Below are positions 1 to 5,436 of a stretch of DNA of 5,436 nt, piece by piece. The DNA is taken from the NCBI GenBank assembly GCA_023229405.1, contig JALNZH010000262.1, positions 1 to 5,436 of the forward strand, given 5' to 3'. This stretch comes from Bacteroidota bacterium. GTDB taxonomy: Bacteria > Bacteroidota > Ignavibacteria > UBA10030 > UBA8401. A program made the translations under genes and the position numbers. The stretch's first letter is position 1, and each line of letters opens with the position of its first letter. Under the pieces are notes generated by a model. That model was not told where the DNA came from and made no database searches. It was given only the letters and a program-made list of their open reading frames with translations.

Positions 1-642
1 CTTATCGTCACTATAACTGAGGATTGGAAGGGTAATAAAGCGAAGGTCTATCTGTTTGACCGGACGAAAGATACATGGAAAAAACAGCGGGGCGAATTCT
101 CTGTCTCAATCGGCGATAGCGGACTTGGCTGGGGGATTGGAGTTCATCCGGAGCAGCAAGGAGAGTTTGTTAAACAAGAAGGAGACAGTCGGTCTCCGGC
201 AGGGATATTTGAATTGGATACAGTATTATACGGTCTGAATCCTTCAGCACCGGAAGGAGTGCGGTTTCCCTATCGTCAACTAACCATGATGACTCGCTGC
301 ATTGATGATACGGCTTCGCAGTTCTATAACAGCATTGTGGAAGAGGGGAGTATCACCAAGGACTGGAATAGCGCCGAAGAGATGAATAACGTTGATCCTG
401 ATTATTCGTATGTTCTTGCCATCCGACACAATGTTGGAAGTAAGAAAGGAAAAGGGAGTTGTATTTTTTTTCATATCAATAATATCCCCACCAGCGGTTG
501 TACATCGATGGATGAGGCGGACATGCTCACACTGCTTCACTGGTTAGATCCGAAACAAAAAACATACATCGTACAACTGCCGCATGCAGAGTATCACCGT
601 CTGCGGCAACAATGGAATCTTCCAAAATTGAAGAACCAATAA
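1..642 (+). CDS. L,D-transpeptidase (YkuD family), 5'-truncated by the window edge
   Basis: Frame 1 is open from the first base to a TAA at 640-642, giving 213 visible residues; the start and any signal peptide lie upstream of the window. YkuD-domain enzymes use a catalytic cysteine to form or exchange peptidoglycan cross-links, or to attach proteins, outside the cytoplasmic membrane. The visible part carries the family landmarks in order: GLGWGIGVH (about residues 43-51), EGDSRSPAGIF (about 60-70, like the usual EGDgrsPAGiF), an acidic/Asn segment with CIDDTASQFYN, then GSCIFFHI with the candidate catalytic His at residue 158, and TSGCTSM with the candidate nucleophile Cys at residue 167 (codon 499-501). 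The C-terminus (WLDP..TYIVQLPHAEY) is also typical. All active-site elements are present, so the enzyme is probably functional. The next gene starts 5 bp downstream, suggesting co-transcription. The family is clear; the exact substrate cannot be read from the sequence. Confidence 0.88.
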   Translation, partial: LIVTITEDWKGNKAKVYLFDRTKDTWKKQRGEFSVSIGDSGLGWGIGVHPEQQGEFVKQEGDSRSPAGIFELDTVLYGLNPSAPEGVRFPYRQLTMMTRCIDDTASQFYNSIVEEGSITKDWNSAEEMNNVDPDYSYVLAIRHNVGSKKGKGSCIFFHINNIPTSGCTSMDEADMLTLLHWLDPKQKTYIVQLPHAEYHRLRQQWNLPKLKNQ

Positions 643-647
643 CAGCC

Positions 648-3056
648 ATGCGAAAAATTAAACTCGTTATCGGTATTACCGTTTCTATAGCAGTTGTTTC
701 AGTAATACTTTTTTTCGTCCTGCGATATCTTGTCACAAAATCATTTCCGGAATATTCCGGAACACTCTCCGTTGCTTCGCTGCGAGAGGCGGTCGCCATC
801 AACCGGGATGAATTCGGAGTTCCTCATATCCGTGCATCCAATGAATATGATCTGTTCTTTGCGCAGGGATACGTTCATGCACAGGACCGTCTGTGGCAAA
901 TGGATTTAACACGACGTGCGGGAGAAGGTCGTCTGTCGGAAATTCTTGGACCCTCAACGGTGAAGTTCGACAAGATGCTTAAAACTGTCGGATTCAAACG
1001 GATTGCAGAACAACTAGAACGGCAGCTTCATCCGAAATCTGCTGAGATATTGATTGCGTATGCAGCCGGAGTGAATGAGTTTATCCGCACGCATAAAGGA
1101 CGATATCCGATTGAATTCGACATGCTGAATTATGAACCGGAAGAGTGGACTCCCGTTCACAGTTTGATGATTGCCCGGTTAATGGCGTGGGAGTTGAACA
1201 TCTCGTGGCATGTGGATGTGGTGTTGGGAGAACTGATCGCACAGCTTGGCGAAGAAAAAGCGAGGAACGTTTTCCCCACCTATCCTGAAAACGCGCCGGT
1301 AATTGTGAGTGGAACATTCGATCAGCAACGCTTTCAACCGCTGCAATCCTTTGCCGCTCTCCATCAGGAGTTTAAACAATTTTTCGGCACTACAGGAACG
1401 CACATCGGCAGTAATTCATGGGCGATTAGTCCCAAAAAATCGGCGAGCGGAAAGGCAATGCTGGCAAACGATCCGCACCTAGGACTTTCCCTTCCCGCAA
1501 AATGGTATGAGAATCATCTCACCGGCGGCGCTGTTAATGTTGCTGGCGTTTCGCTTCCCGGAACACCGTTGGTCGTTCTCGGCCATAATCCACGTGTGGC
1601 GTGGGGATTCACAAATGTAATGGCCGATGACGCCGATTTTTATTTTGAGCAGACCGACTCGCTCGGCGGTGATACCTATCTCTTTAAAAATGAATGGAAG
1701 GAGATCGAACTCATTCACGATACAGTGTGGGTGAAGGACTCGGCGTACGTTCCGTTTATCATCAAAAAAACCCATCACGGACCGGCAGTGAACGAGGTTT
1801 ACCCTCTCGACCATTTTGTATCTTCCGACTTTATTACTATGAAGTGGACCGGTTTTGAAATGAGCGATGAATTATACGCATTGTATCTGGTCAATACCTC
1901 CCGCGACTGGCAGAGTTTTCTGAACGGTGTAAAAGAGTTTACGGTACCTGGACAGAATTTTGTGTATGCGGACGTCGACGGAAATATCGGATACCATCCC
2001 GGTGTGCGTCTGCCGAAGCGCGCCGGAAACAATCCTACCCTTCCATTCCGGGGCTGGACCGGCGAGGATGAATGGCAGGGATTTATTCCGTTCGAAGAAC
2101 TCCCTTCCTTGTTTAATCCCCCCGACGGATTCATTGCATCAGCCAACAACAAAACAACAAACAACGCACCGTATCATATTGCGAATCTCTGGGAACCTCC
2201 GTCTCGCATCCAACGCATCCGCGAAGTGCTTCAAGCAAAACAATTGTTGGATGTGAGTGATTTTAAAAAACTGCAAAATGATCAGTATTCCCATTTTGCA
2301 AAAGAGATGACTCCGTTCATCCTTTCAGCGTATGATGCAACACCGGCGGACGATCCGGCAGTTGCAATGGCGGTCAATTATTTTCGCAATTGGAATTTCA
2401 CCCTTGCCAAAGATGATGTACCGACAACGATCTTTGAAGTTTTTTTTCAGCATCTGAACAAGAATATCTATCAGGATGAAATGGGCGAAAATCTCTACCG
2501 ACAATATATCGTTCTTGCCAACATTCCGTACCGGGTTTCACTTTCGCTGCTGAATGATACCGGCTCCGTATGGTTCGACGATAGTGCCACGCCGCAAATT
2601 GAAACACGGGAGGAGATTATCCGCAAGAGTCTGAAGGAAACGGTAGAGGAATTGAAGGGAACGCTTGGCAATCAGATGAAAGAATGGCGCTGGGGAAGGA
2701 TTCATACGTTAACTTTAAAACATCCGTTCGGCGACATAGACGTATTGAAGTCTATCTTCAATATCGGTCCGTTTGAAGTGGGAGGTTCCGGTACGACAGT
2801 GAATAACGGCGAATATCGGTTTACCGCACCATACGGAATGACGTTGGGTCCTTCGATGCGTAAAATCATCGACTTTGCGAATATAAACGGTGCATTGTCC
2901 GTAATCCCCTCCGGTCAGTCCGGTCAGCCGCTTCACGACCATTATTCAGATCAAACTCCGCTCTGGAAAAACGGGGAATACCATACGTTACCGCTAGATG
3001 AGAACGAGGTGCTTAAAATATCCAAAAATATTTTGTATCTTACTCCTATTCAATAA
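648..3056 (+). CDS. Penicillin acylase family protein (membrane-anchored Ntn amidohydrolase)
   Basis: This 802-residue protein belongs to the penicillin/cephalosporin/acyl-homoserine-lactone acylase family, in which a precursor cuts itself into alpha and beta chains and then hydrolyses amide bonds. Residues 2-28 (MRKIK followed by a long hydrophobic run) form a signal peptide or N-terminal anchor, so the enzyme acts outside the membrane. The alpha-chain motifs FGVPHI and AQGYVHAQDRLWQMD are at about residues 56-85. The autocatalytic cleavage site is G-S in THIGSNSWAIS, giving Ser255 as the beta-chain nucleophile (codon 1410-1412). NDPHLG, LPGTPLVVLGHN and HHGPAV follow. The oxyanion Asn should be in ASANNKTT (Asn500 or 501), about 245 residues after the Ser, as usual for the family. 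The C-terminus has the customary SGQSGQPLHDHYSDQ..W..GEY block. I chose ATG 648, which lies 5 bp after the transpeptidase stop and directly before the basic/hydrophobic leader. An in-frame ATG at 612 would add 12 polar residues and overlap the upstream gene. Neither start has a good Shine-Dalgarno sequence. The substrate (beta-lactam, acyl-homoserine lactone or other N-acyl amide) cannot be decided here. Confidence 0.93.
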   Translation: MRKIKLVIGITVSIAVVSVILFFVLRYLVTKSFPEYSGTLSVASLREAVAINRDEFGVPHIRASNEYDLFFAQGYVHAQDRLWQMDLTRRAGEGRLSEILGPSTVKFDKMLKTVGFKRIAEQLERQLHPKSAEILIAYAAGVNEFIRTHKGRYPIEFDMLNYEPEEWTPVHSLMIARLMAWELNISWHVDVVLGELIAQLGEEKARNVFPTYPENAPVIVSGTFDQQRFQPLQSFAALHQEFKQFFGTTGTHIGSNSWAISPKKSASGKAMLANDPHLGLSLPAKWYENHLTGGAVNVAGVSLPGTPLVVLGHNPRVAWGFTNVMADDADFYFEQTDSLGGDTYLFKNEWKEIELIHDTVWVKDSAYVPFIIKKTHHGPAVNEVYPLDHFVSSDFITMKWTGFEMSDELYALYLVNTSRDWQSFLNGVKEFTVPGQNFVYADVDGNIGYHPGVRLPKRAGNNPTLPFRGWTGEDEWQGFIPFEELPSLFNPPDGFIASANNKTTNNAPYHIANLWEPPSRIQRIREVLQAKQLLDVSDFKKLQNDQYSHFAKEMTPFILSAYDATPADDPAVAMAVNYFRNWNFTLAKDDVPTTIFEVFFQHLNKNIYQDEMGENLYRQYIVLANIPYRVSLSLLNDTGSVWFDDSATPQIETREEIIRKSLKETVEELKGTLGNQMKEWRWGRIHTLTLKHPFGDIDVLKSIFNIGPFEVGGSGTTVNNGEYRFTAPYGMTLGPSMRKIIDFANINGALSVIPSGQSGQPLHDHYSDQTPLWKNGEYHTLPLDENEVLKISKNILYLTPIQ

Positions 3057-3089
3057 ATATTTACTCACTCGGAAGATGAATTAGACGTT

Positions 3090-4538
3090 ATGATACAAGA
3101 AAAACGAAAATATGGTAGAACGAAAATTGTGTGTACACTTGGCCCTGCATCATCGACTGTGGAGACATTGGTGAAGATGGTCGAGGCAGGTATGGACGTA
3201 GCGAGGTTGAATTTTTCACACGGTTCTCATGATGATCATTTGGAAATGATGAACAAGGTCCGGCAAGCATCAAAGATAGTGGATGAACCGGTTGCAATCC
3301 TTCTGGATTTGCAGGGACCGAAAATCCGGACTGGAAAATTGAAAGAGCCGATGGAGCTGAAGGAAGGGGAACATCTGACGATAACCATCGATGAAATGCT
3401 CGGCGAAAATTTTAAGGTATCAACGACATATCAACACCTTCCTAACGATGTGAAAGCAGGCGATACCATTCTGATGGATGACGGACTTCTGCAATTTCAG
3501 GTGCTCTCCACCTCCGAACGTGAAGTAGTTGCAGAAGTGGTGCATGGGGGTTTATTAAAAAGCAACAAAGGAATTAATCTTCCGGGCGTTTCAGTCAGCG
3601 CCCCTTCAATGACGGAAAAGGACAAAGAGGATCTGTTGTTCGGAATCGCCAACGATATCGACTATGTGGCACTTTCCTTCGTCCGGTCCGCTCAGGATGT
3701 TATTGAACTTCGTGAATTTATTATTGAGCATATTGACAAACGCAAAAAGCTTCCGATTATTTCCAAAATCGAGAAGGATGAGGCGCTGCAGAATATCGAC
3801 GCCATTATCCATGAATCCGATGGGATTATGGTGGCACGCGGTGATCTTGGCGTTGAATGTAAAACGGAAGAAGTTCCTCTTGCACAGAAGATGATTGCGC
3901 GGAAAGCGAATGCTGCGGGAAAGCCAGTGATCATCGCAACACAAATGCTGGATTCGATGATTGAAAACCCTCGTCCAACACGCGCGGAAGCAAACGATGT
4001 TGCAAACGCAGTATTGGATGGTGCGGATGCTGTGATGTTGAGCGGTGAAACATCCGTAGGAAAATATCCGGTAATCGTCGTGCAAACAATGGATACAATT
4101 ATCCGTCGCGTGGAACAAGAAGGAAAAGACAAACTGTATCTTGAAGATGAAGTTGCCAGCGAACAACATGCCGTATTCAAGGGTCTTGCACGCTCAGCAT
4201 GTATTCTGGCGAAACAGATTGATGCTGCGGCGATCATCTGTTTCTCCCATTCAGGTTCTACGGTGAAGGCAATCTCCCGGTATCGTCCGAACGCACAAGT
4301 GATTGGTATCGCGGATCGGGAACGCATTCAACGTCGGTTAAATTTGATCTGGGGCGTACGTTCATTGCTGATTAAAAGTTTTGAAGTTGGAGAAACGGAT
4401 GCAACGATTGCACGAGTAAATGCCTCGTTGGTAGAATTGGGATATCTGAAAAAAGGGGACTATGTGGTAATCACTGCGGGGATTCCGCTGATGTCGCGGA
4501 ACACAACGAACATGATTAAAGTGGAGAAGATCCAATAA
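3090..4538 (+). CDS. pyk: Pyruvate kinase
   Basis: The enzyme converts phosphoenolpyruvate and ADP to pyruvate and ATP in the last step of glycolysis, in the cytoplasm. The 482 residues are full length for a bacterial enzyme without the extra C-terminal PEP-utiliser domain found in some Gram-positive forms. Motifs in order: KIVCTLGPAS (12-21), DVARLNFSHG with Arg39 (36-45), LLDLQGPKIRTG (71-82), a B domain to about residue 172, ISKIEKDEAL with the catalytic Lys226 and metal-ligand Glu228, MVARGDLGVE with Asp252, ATQMLDSMIENPRPTRAEANDVANAV with Thr284, and SGETSVGKYP. The C domain (about 345-482) has FSHSGSTVKAISRYRP, which matches the phosphate-loop region that binds sugar-phosphate effectors in regulated enzymes. 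Lys78 replaces the Glu of the muscle enzyme, a marker of K+-independent forms. ATG 3090 is the only plausible start; the nearest purine-rich stretch, GGAAG at 3071-3075, is too far upstream for an ideal ribosome site. The gene lies 33 bp after the acylase gene, so read-through is possible, and it ends at a strong terminator. Confidence 0.98.
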   Translation: MIQEKRKYGRTKIVCTLGPASSTVETLVKMVEAGMDVARLNFSHGSHDDHLEMMNKVRQASKIVDEPVAILLDLQGPKIRTGKLKEPMELKEGEHLTITIDEMLGENFKVSTTYQHLPNDVKAGDTILMDDGLLQFQVLSTSEREVVAEVVHGGLLKSNKGINLPGVSVSAPSMTEKDKEDLLFGIANDIDYVALSFVRSAQDVIELREFIIEHIDKRKKLPIISKIEKDEALQNIDAIIHESDGIMVARGDLGVECKTEEVPLAQKMIARKANAAGKPVIIATQMLDSMIENPRPTRAEANDVANAVLDGADAVMLSGETSVGKYPVIVVQTMDTIIRRVEQEGKDKLYLEDEVASEQHAVFKGLARSACILAKQIDAAAIICFSHSGSTVKAISRYRPNAQVIGIADRERIQRRLNLIWGVRSLLIKSFEVGETDATIARVNASLVELGYLKKGDYVVITAGIPLMSRNTTNMIKVEKIQ

Positions 4539-4561
4539 TTCCAATGATAGGAATGGACGAA

Positions 4562-4591
4562 AAAAAGGTCAGCATGAACGCTGACCTTTTT
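4562..4591. terminator. Bidirectional intrinsic terminator between pyk and the convergent small gene
   Basis: AAAAAGGTCAGC (4562-4573) and GCTGACCTTTTT (4580-4591) are perfect complements: a 12-bp stem with a 7-bp GC-containing core and a 6-base loop, ATGAAC. Read on +, the stem ends in T5 and lies 24 bp after the pyk stop. Read on -, it ends in T6 (complement of A 4561-4566) and lies 11 bp after the stop of the small gene. The symmetry fits one hairpin serving both convergent genes. Confidence 0.9.
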
Positions 4592-4602
4592 CATTGTTAT
4601 TG

Positions 4603-4758
4603 TTACAATCCGCTTTCGGATATGTAGTCATTGGTATCATAGCGGACATTCTCGCGGTTCCGTTCCGTTTCATCCATTTTTTTTTTCAGCAAAATCGGAA
4701 TCGCTACAACACCCGCAATGATGGCGGTCCATTTGACTACTTTCAGTAATTGTTTCAT
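4603..4758 (-). CDS. Small single-pass membrane protein, unknown function (51 aa)
   Basis: On the minus strand an ATG (4756-4758) opens 51 codons ending in TAA (4603-4605). The protein begins MKQLLKVVKW, continues with a hydrophobic segment (about residues 7-24, TAIIAGVVAIPILL), then has a KKK stop-transfer patch (25-27) and a polar, charged tail MDETERNRENVRYDTNDYISESGL. This suggests one transmembrane helix with a short hydrophilic C-terminal domain. I do not recognise a family. Evidence that it is real: the sharp basic-hydrophobic-basic-polar architecture, and a terminator with a T6 tail placed 11 bp after its stop. Evidence against: no Shine-Dalgarno sequence before the ATG and a short length. 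A TATAAA at 4801-4806 (minus strand) could be its -10 element with a 5' leader of about 35 nt, but no good -35 is visible. The Lys patch is encoded by a run of ten A, a slippage-prone tract. Confidence 0.6.
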   Translation of the reverse strand: MKQLLKVVKWTAIIAGVVAIPILLKKKMDETERNRENVRYDTNDYISESGL

Positions 4759-5031
4759 ACAGCACACGATGAGAAATAAGTGAGTTGTTCCGTGATTGTC
4801 TTTATAGAATAAAATACAAAAAAATTGATTCTGGTGTGAGCAAAATCAACAAGTGAAAAATAATTTAATGATTACCGAATGGATAGTTCGGAAAGCGAAT
4901 ATCGCCGTTGGATCGGATAGCCAGGAGCCGGTTCGCAGAAGGGCCGAAATCCGCACATAACTGTCTTTGTTCTTCTTCGGATTTTCATTACCATACCGTA
5001 GAACGAGTTAACAGTATCAGAGTGTCATAGC
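4759..5031. other. Intergenic stretch without a supported gene
   Basis: About 270 bp between the small minus-strand gene and the terminal-repeat element. The part next to the small gene (about 4795-4870) is AT-rich and could hold its promoter. Only very short reading frames occur: 4868-4960 on + with 30 codons, and a 38-codon minus-strand frame in the right half. Neither has a ribosome site or a recognisable product. A 5-bp inverted repeat, CCGAA/TTCGG (4875-4879 and 4887-4891), is too weak to call. I see no tRNA or other RNA gene. Confidence 0.5.
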
Positions 5032-5044
5032 TGTCCAAAATAAA
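5032..5044 (+). repeat. Left terminal inverted repeat
   Basis: TGTCCAAAATAAA is the exact reverse complement of 5417-5429. The match stops on both sides: the outer bases are C5031 against A5430, and the inner bases A5045 against A5416, which do not pair. Confidence 0.75.
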
Positions 5045-5113
5045 ACCCTTATTGACAAAAATTTATCAAAACAGGTGGATTTATGGAAGATATGTTATGT
5101 TGAGAAAAGTAAG

Positions 5114-5157
5114 CCCTCCCCTACATCTCTTACAGTGTTGGATGAGATATGGGAGGG
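5114..5157. repeat. Imperfect hairpin inside the MITE-like element
   Basis: CCCTCCC (5114-5120) pairs with GGGAGGG (5151-5157), and ATCTC (5125-5129) pairs with GAGAT (5144-5148). They are separated by a small asymmetric internal loop (CTAC against AT), with a 14-base apical loop. No T run follows on either strand, so a terminator role is unlikely. Confidence 0.6.
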
Positions 5158-5188
5158 AGCGAAATATAGGAGGATTGAGTGAGCTTTT

Positions 5189-5210
5189 TCTCCCCCTGTA
5201 AAGGGGGAGA
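5189..5210. repeat. Nine-bp perfect hairpin with GTAA loop
   Basis: TCTCCCCCT (5189-5197) and AGGGGGAGA (5202-5210) pair perfectly around GTAA, which as RNA on + is a GNRA-type tetraloop. A second G5 tract at 5217-5221, preceded by TACA, can compete for the same C5 and TGTA bases. No U tract follows the stem, so it is not a standard terminator on +. On the minus strand it is followed by A5 (complement of TTTTT at 5185-5189) and not by T. Confidence 0.7.
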
Positions 5211-5244
5211 TACAGAGGGGGCCTGAAATCATGAAGGGACTTTT

Positions 5245-5263
5245 GATGGCGTTTTTTGCCATC
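5245..5263. repeat. Six-bp hairpin inside the MITE-like element
   Basis: GATGGC (5245-5250) and GCCATC (5258-5263) are exact complements around a GTTTTTT loop. It is short, and its function is unknown. Confidence 0.45.
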
Positions 5264-5322
5264 TACGGGCAAATGCGAACGGGATTCATCGCGCGCGTTA
5301 AATGTTGCAAGGGGTTCTTGTG

Positions 5323-5393
5323 CTTCTTTTCTTGTGCCGACCAAATGTTTATACCATGTCGGCATTCCTTCGGTACCCCGTCAAGAAAAGAAG
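5323..5393. repeat. Composite inverted repeat with an interrupted right arm
   Basis: The 19-base left arm CTTCTTTTCTTGTGCCGAC (5323-5341) is matched on the right in two blocks: GTCGGCA (5358-5364) pairs with TGCCGAC (5335-5341), and CAAGAAAAGAAG (5382-5393) pairs with CTTCTTTTCTTG (5323-5334). The two right blocks are separated by 17 unpaired bases (5365-5381), which contain CTTCGG and a GGTACC palindrome. All 19 left-arm positions are matched. A 9-base direct repeat, TTCTTGTGC, occurs at 5315-5323 and again at 5329-5337. Confidence 0.65.
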
Positions 5394-5416
5394 GAATAAG
5401 TTTTTCTCTTGTATGA

Positions 5417-5429
5417 TTTATTTTGGACA
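5417..5429 (-). repeat. Right terminal inverted repeat
   Basis: TTTATTTTGGACA mirrors 5032-5044 over all 13 bases. It lies 7 bp from the end of the window, so the right flank cannot be examined for a target duplication. Confidence 0.75.
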
Positions 5430-5436
5430 AGTATGT

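Larger units (their letters stand above)
5032..5429. mobile_element. MITE-like non-autonomous element or dispersed repeat with 13-bp terminal inverted repeats
   Basis: A 398-bp segment begins TGTCCAAAATAAA (5032-5044) and ends with its exact reverse complement TTTATTTTGGACA (5417-5429). The interior has no credible gene but is rich in secondary structure: an imperfect hairpin at 5114-5157, a C5/G5 hairpin at 5189-5210, a 6-bp hairpin at 5245-5263 and a composite inverted repeat at 5323-5393. Terminal repeats around a short, structured, non-coding core are what miniature inverted-repeat elements look like. A TTGACA at 5052-5057, just inside the left end, resembles a -35 box and could be a relic of a transposase promoter, but no -10 follows at the right distance. 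No target-site duplication is visible: the left flank ends CATAGC and the right flank starts AGTATGT, and only 7 bases remain in the window. The parent transposase family is not identifiable here. It could also be a non-mobile repeat or chance repeats. Confidence 0.55.

Noticed and set aside
3015..3034. AAAATAT/ATATTTT inverted repeat near the end of the acylase gene
   Set aside because: It lies inside coding sequence, is entirely A/T and would be a weak hairpin; not a credible terminator.
3033..3062. Possible promoter for pyk (TTGTAT followed by AT-rich sequence)
   Set aside because: No -10 hexamer at acceptable spacing and no clear Bacteroidota-type TAnnTTTG; too weak to annotate.
3606..4327. 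Long minus-strand open frames (187 and 211 codons) opposite pyk
   Set aside because: They lie wholly antisense to a complete, motif-verified pyruvate kinase and show no protein-like features.
4538..4554. ATTCC/GGAAT 5-bp inverted repeat just after the pyk stop
   Set aside because: Too short and AT-rich; the strong hairpin 8 bp further on explains termination.
4868..4960. 30-codon plus-strand frame (starts MITEWIVRKANIAVG)
   Set aside because: Short, no ribosome site, no recognisable family, and overlapped by an equally plausible minus-strand frame.
5151..5221. Four G-runs that might form a G-quadruplex
   Set aside because: The loops between the runs are too uneven and one is over 40 bases; ordinary hairpins explain the G tracts better.
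5168..5226. Perfect AGGAGG followed by GTG at 5179 and a 15-codon frame ending in TGA
   Set aside because: The frame consists mainly of the C5/G5 hairpin in translation; the organism's real genes do not use strong Shine-Dalgarno sites, so this is probably coincidence.
5081..5365. 94-codon open frame on the minus strand inside the terminal-repeat element
   Set aside because: Its product is rich in Arg, His, Pro and Leu with no domain or membrane pattern, it runs through all four hairpins, and it has no ribosome site. It looks like the accidental translation of a structured repeat.
5231..5416. 61-codon open frame on the plus strand (starts MKGLLMAFFAIYG)
   Set aside because: The start looks mildly signal-like, but the frame crosses the inverted repeats, has no Shine-Dalgarno sequence, and the rest of the product resembles no protein I know.

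Overview
The window is 5,436 bp of bacterial chromosome with moderate GC content. It is dense with genes over the first 4.5 kb and largely non-coding over the last 0.7 kb. No marker gene fixes the taxon. The weak or absent Shine-Dalgarno sequences before all four genes and the style of the proteins suggest the Bacteroidota/Chlorobi/Ignavibacteria (FCB) lineage, but this is an inference and not a demonstrated assignment.

Layout. Positions 1-642 (+) hold the 3' part of a YkuD-type L,D-transpeptidase; its start lies outside the window. Five bases later (648-3056, +), or overlapping if an upstream ATG is used, comes a membrane-anchored penicillin-acylase-family Ntn hydrolase with its catalytic Ser and Asn motifs intact. 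After a 33-bp gap, pyruvate kinase (3090-4538, +) follows on the same strand. A strong symmetric hairpin at 4562-4591 ends pyk. It can also serve a convergent small gene (4603-4758, -) that encodes a 51-residue single-pass membrane protein of unknown function.

From 4759 to the end there is no convincing gene. Positions 4759-5031 look like plain intergenic DNA, perhaps with the promoter of the small gene. Positions 5032-5429 are bounded by a perfect 13-bp inverted repeat (TGTCCAAAATAAA / TTTATTTTGGACA). They contain a series of hairpins, two mutually exclusive folds built on C5/G5 tracts, and a long inverted repeat whose right arm is interrupted. This is best read as a small non-autonomous, MITE-like element or dispersed repeat, and it is the most interesting part of the window.

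Gene cooperation. The transpeptidase and the acylase are tightly packed and both act outside the cytoplasmic membrane, so they may be co-transcribed envelope or secreted-substrate enzymes. Pyruvate kinase is a central-metabolism gene that appears to be a neighbour only. The overall picture is ordinary housekeeping and envelope genes followed by a repeat element. I see no defence system, CRISPR array, phage module or RNA gene.
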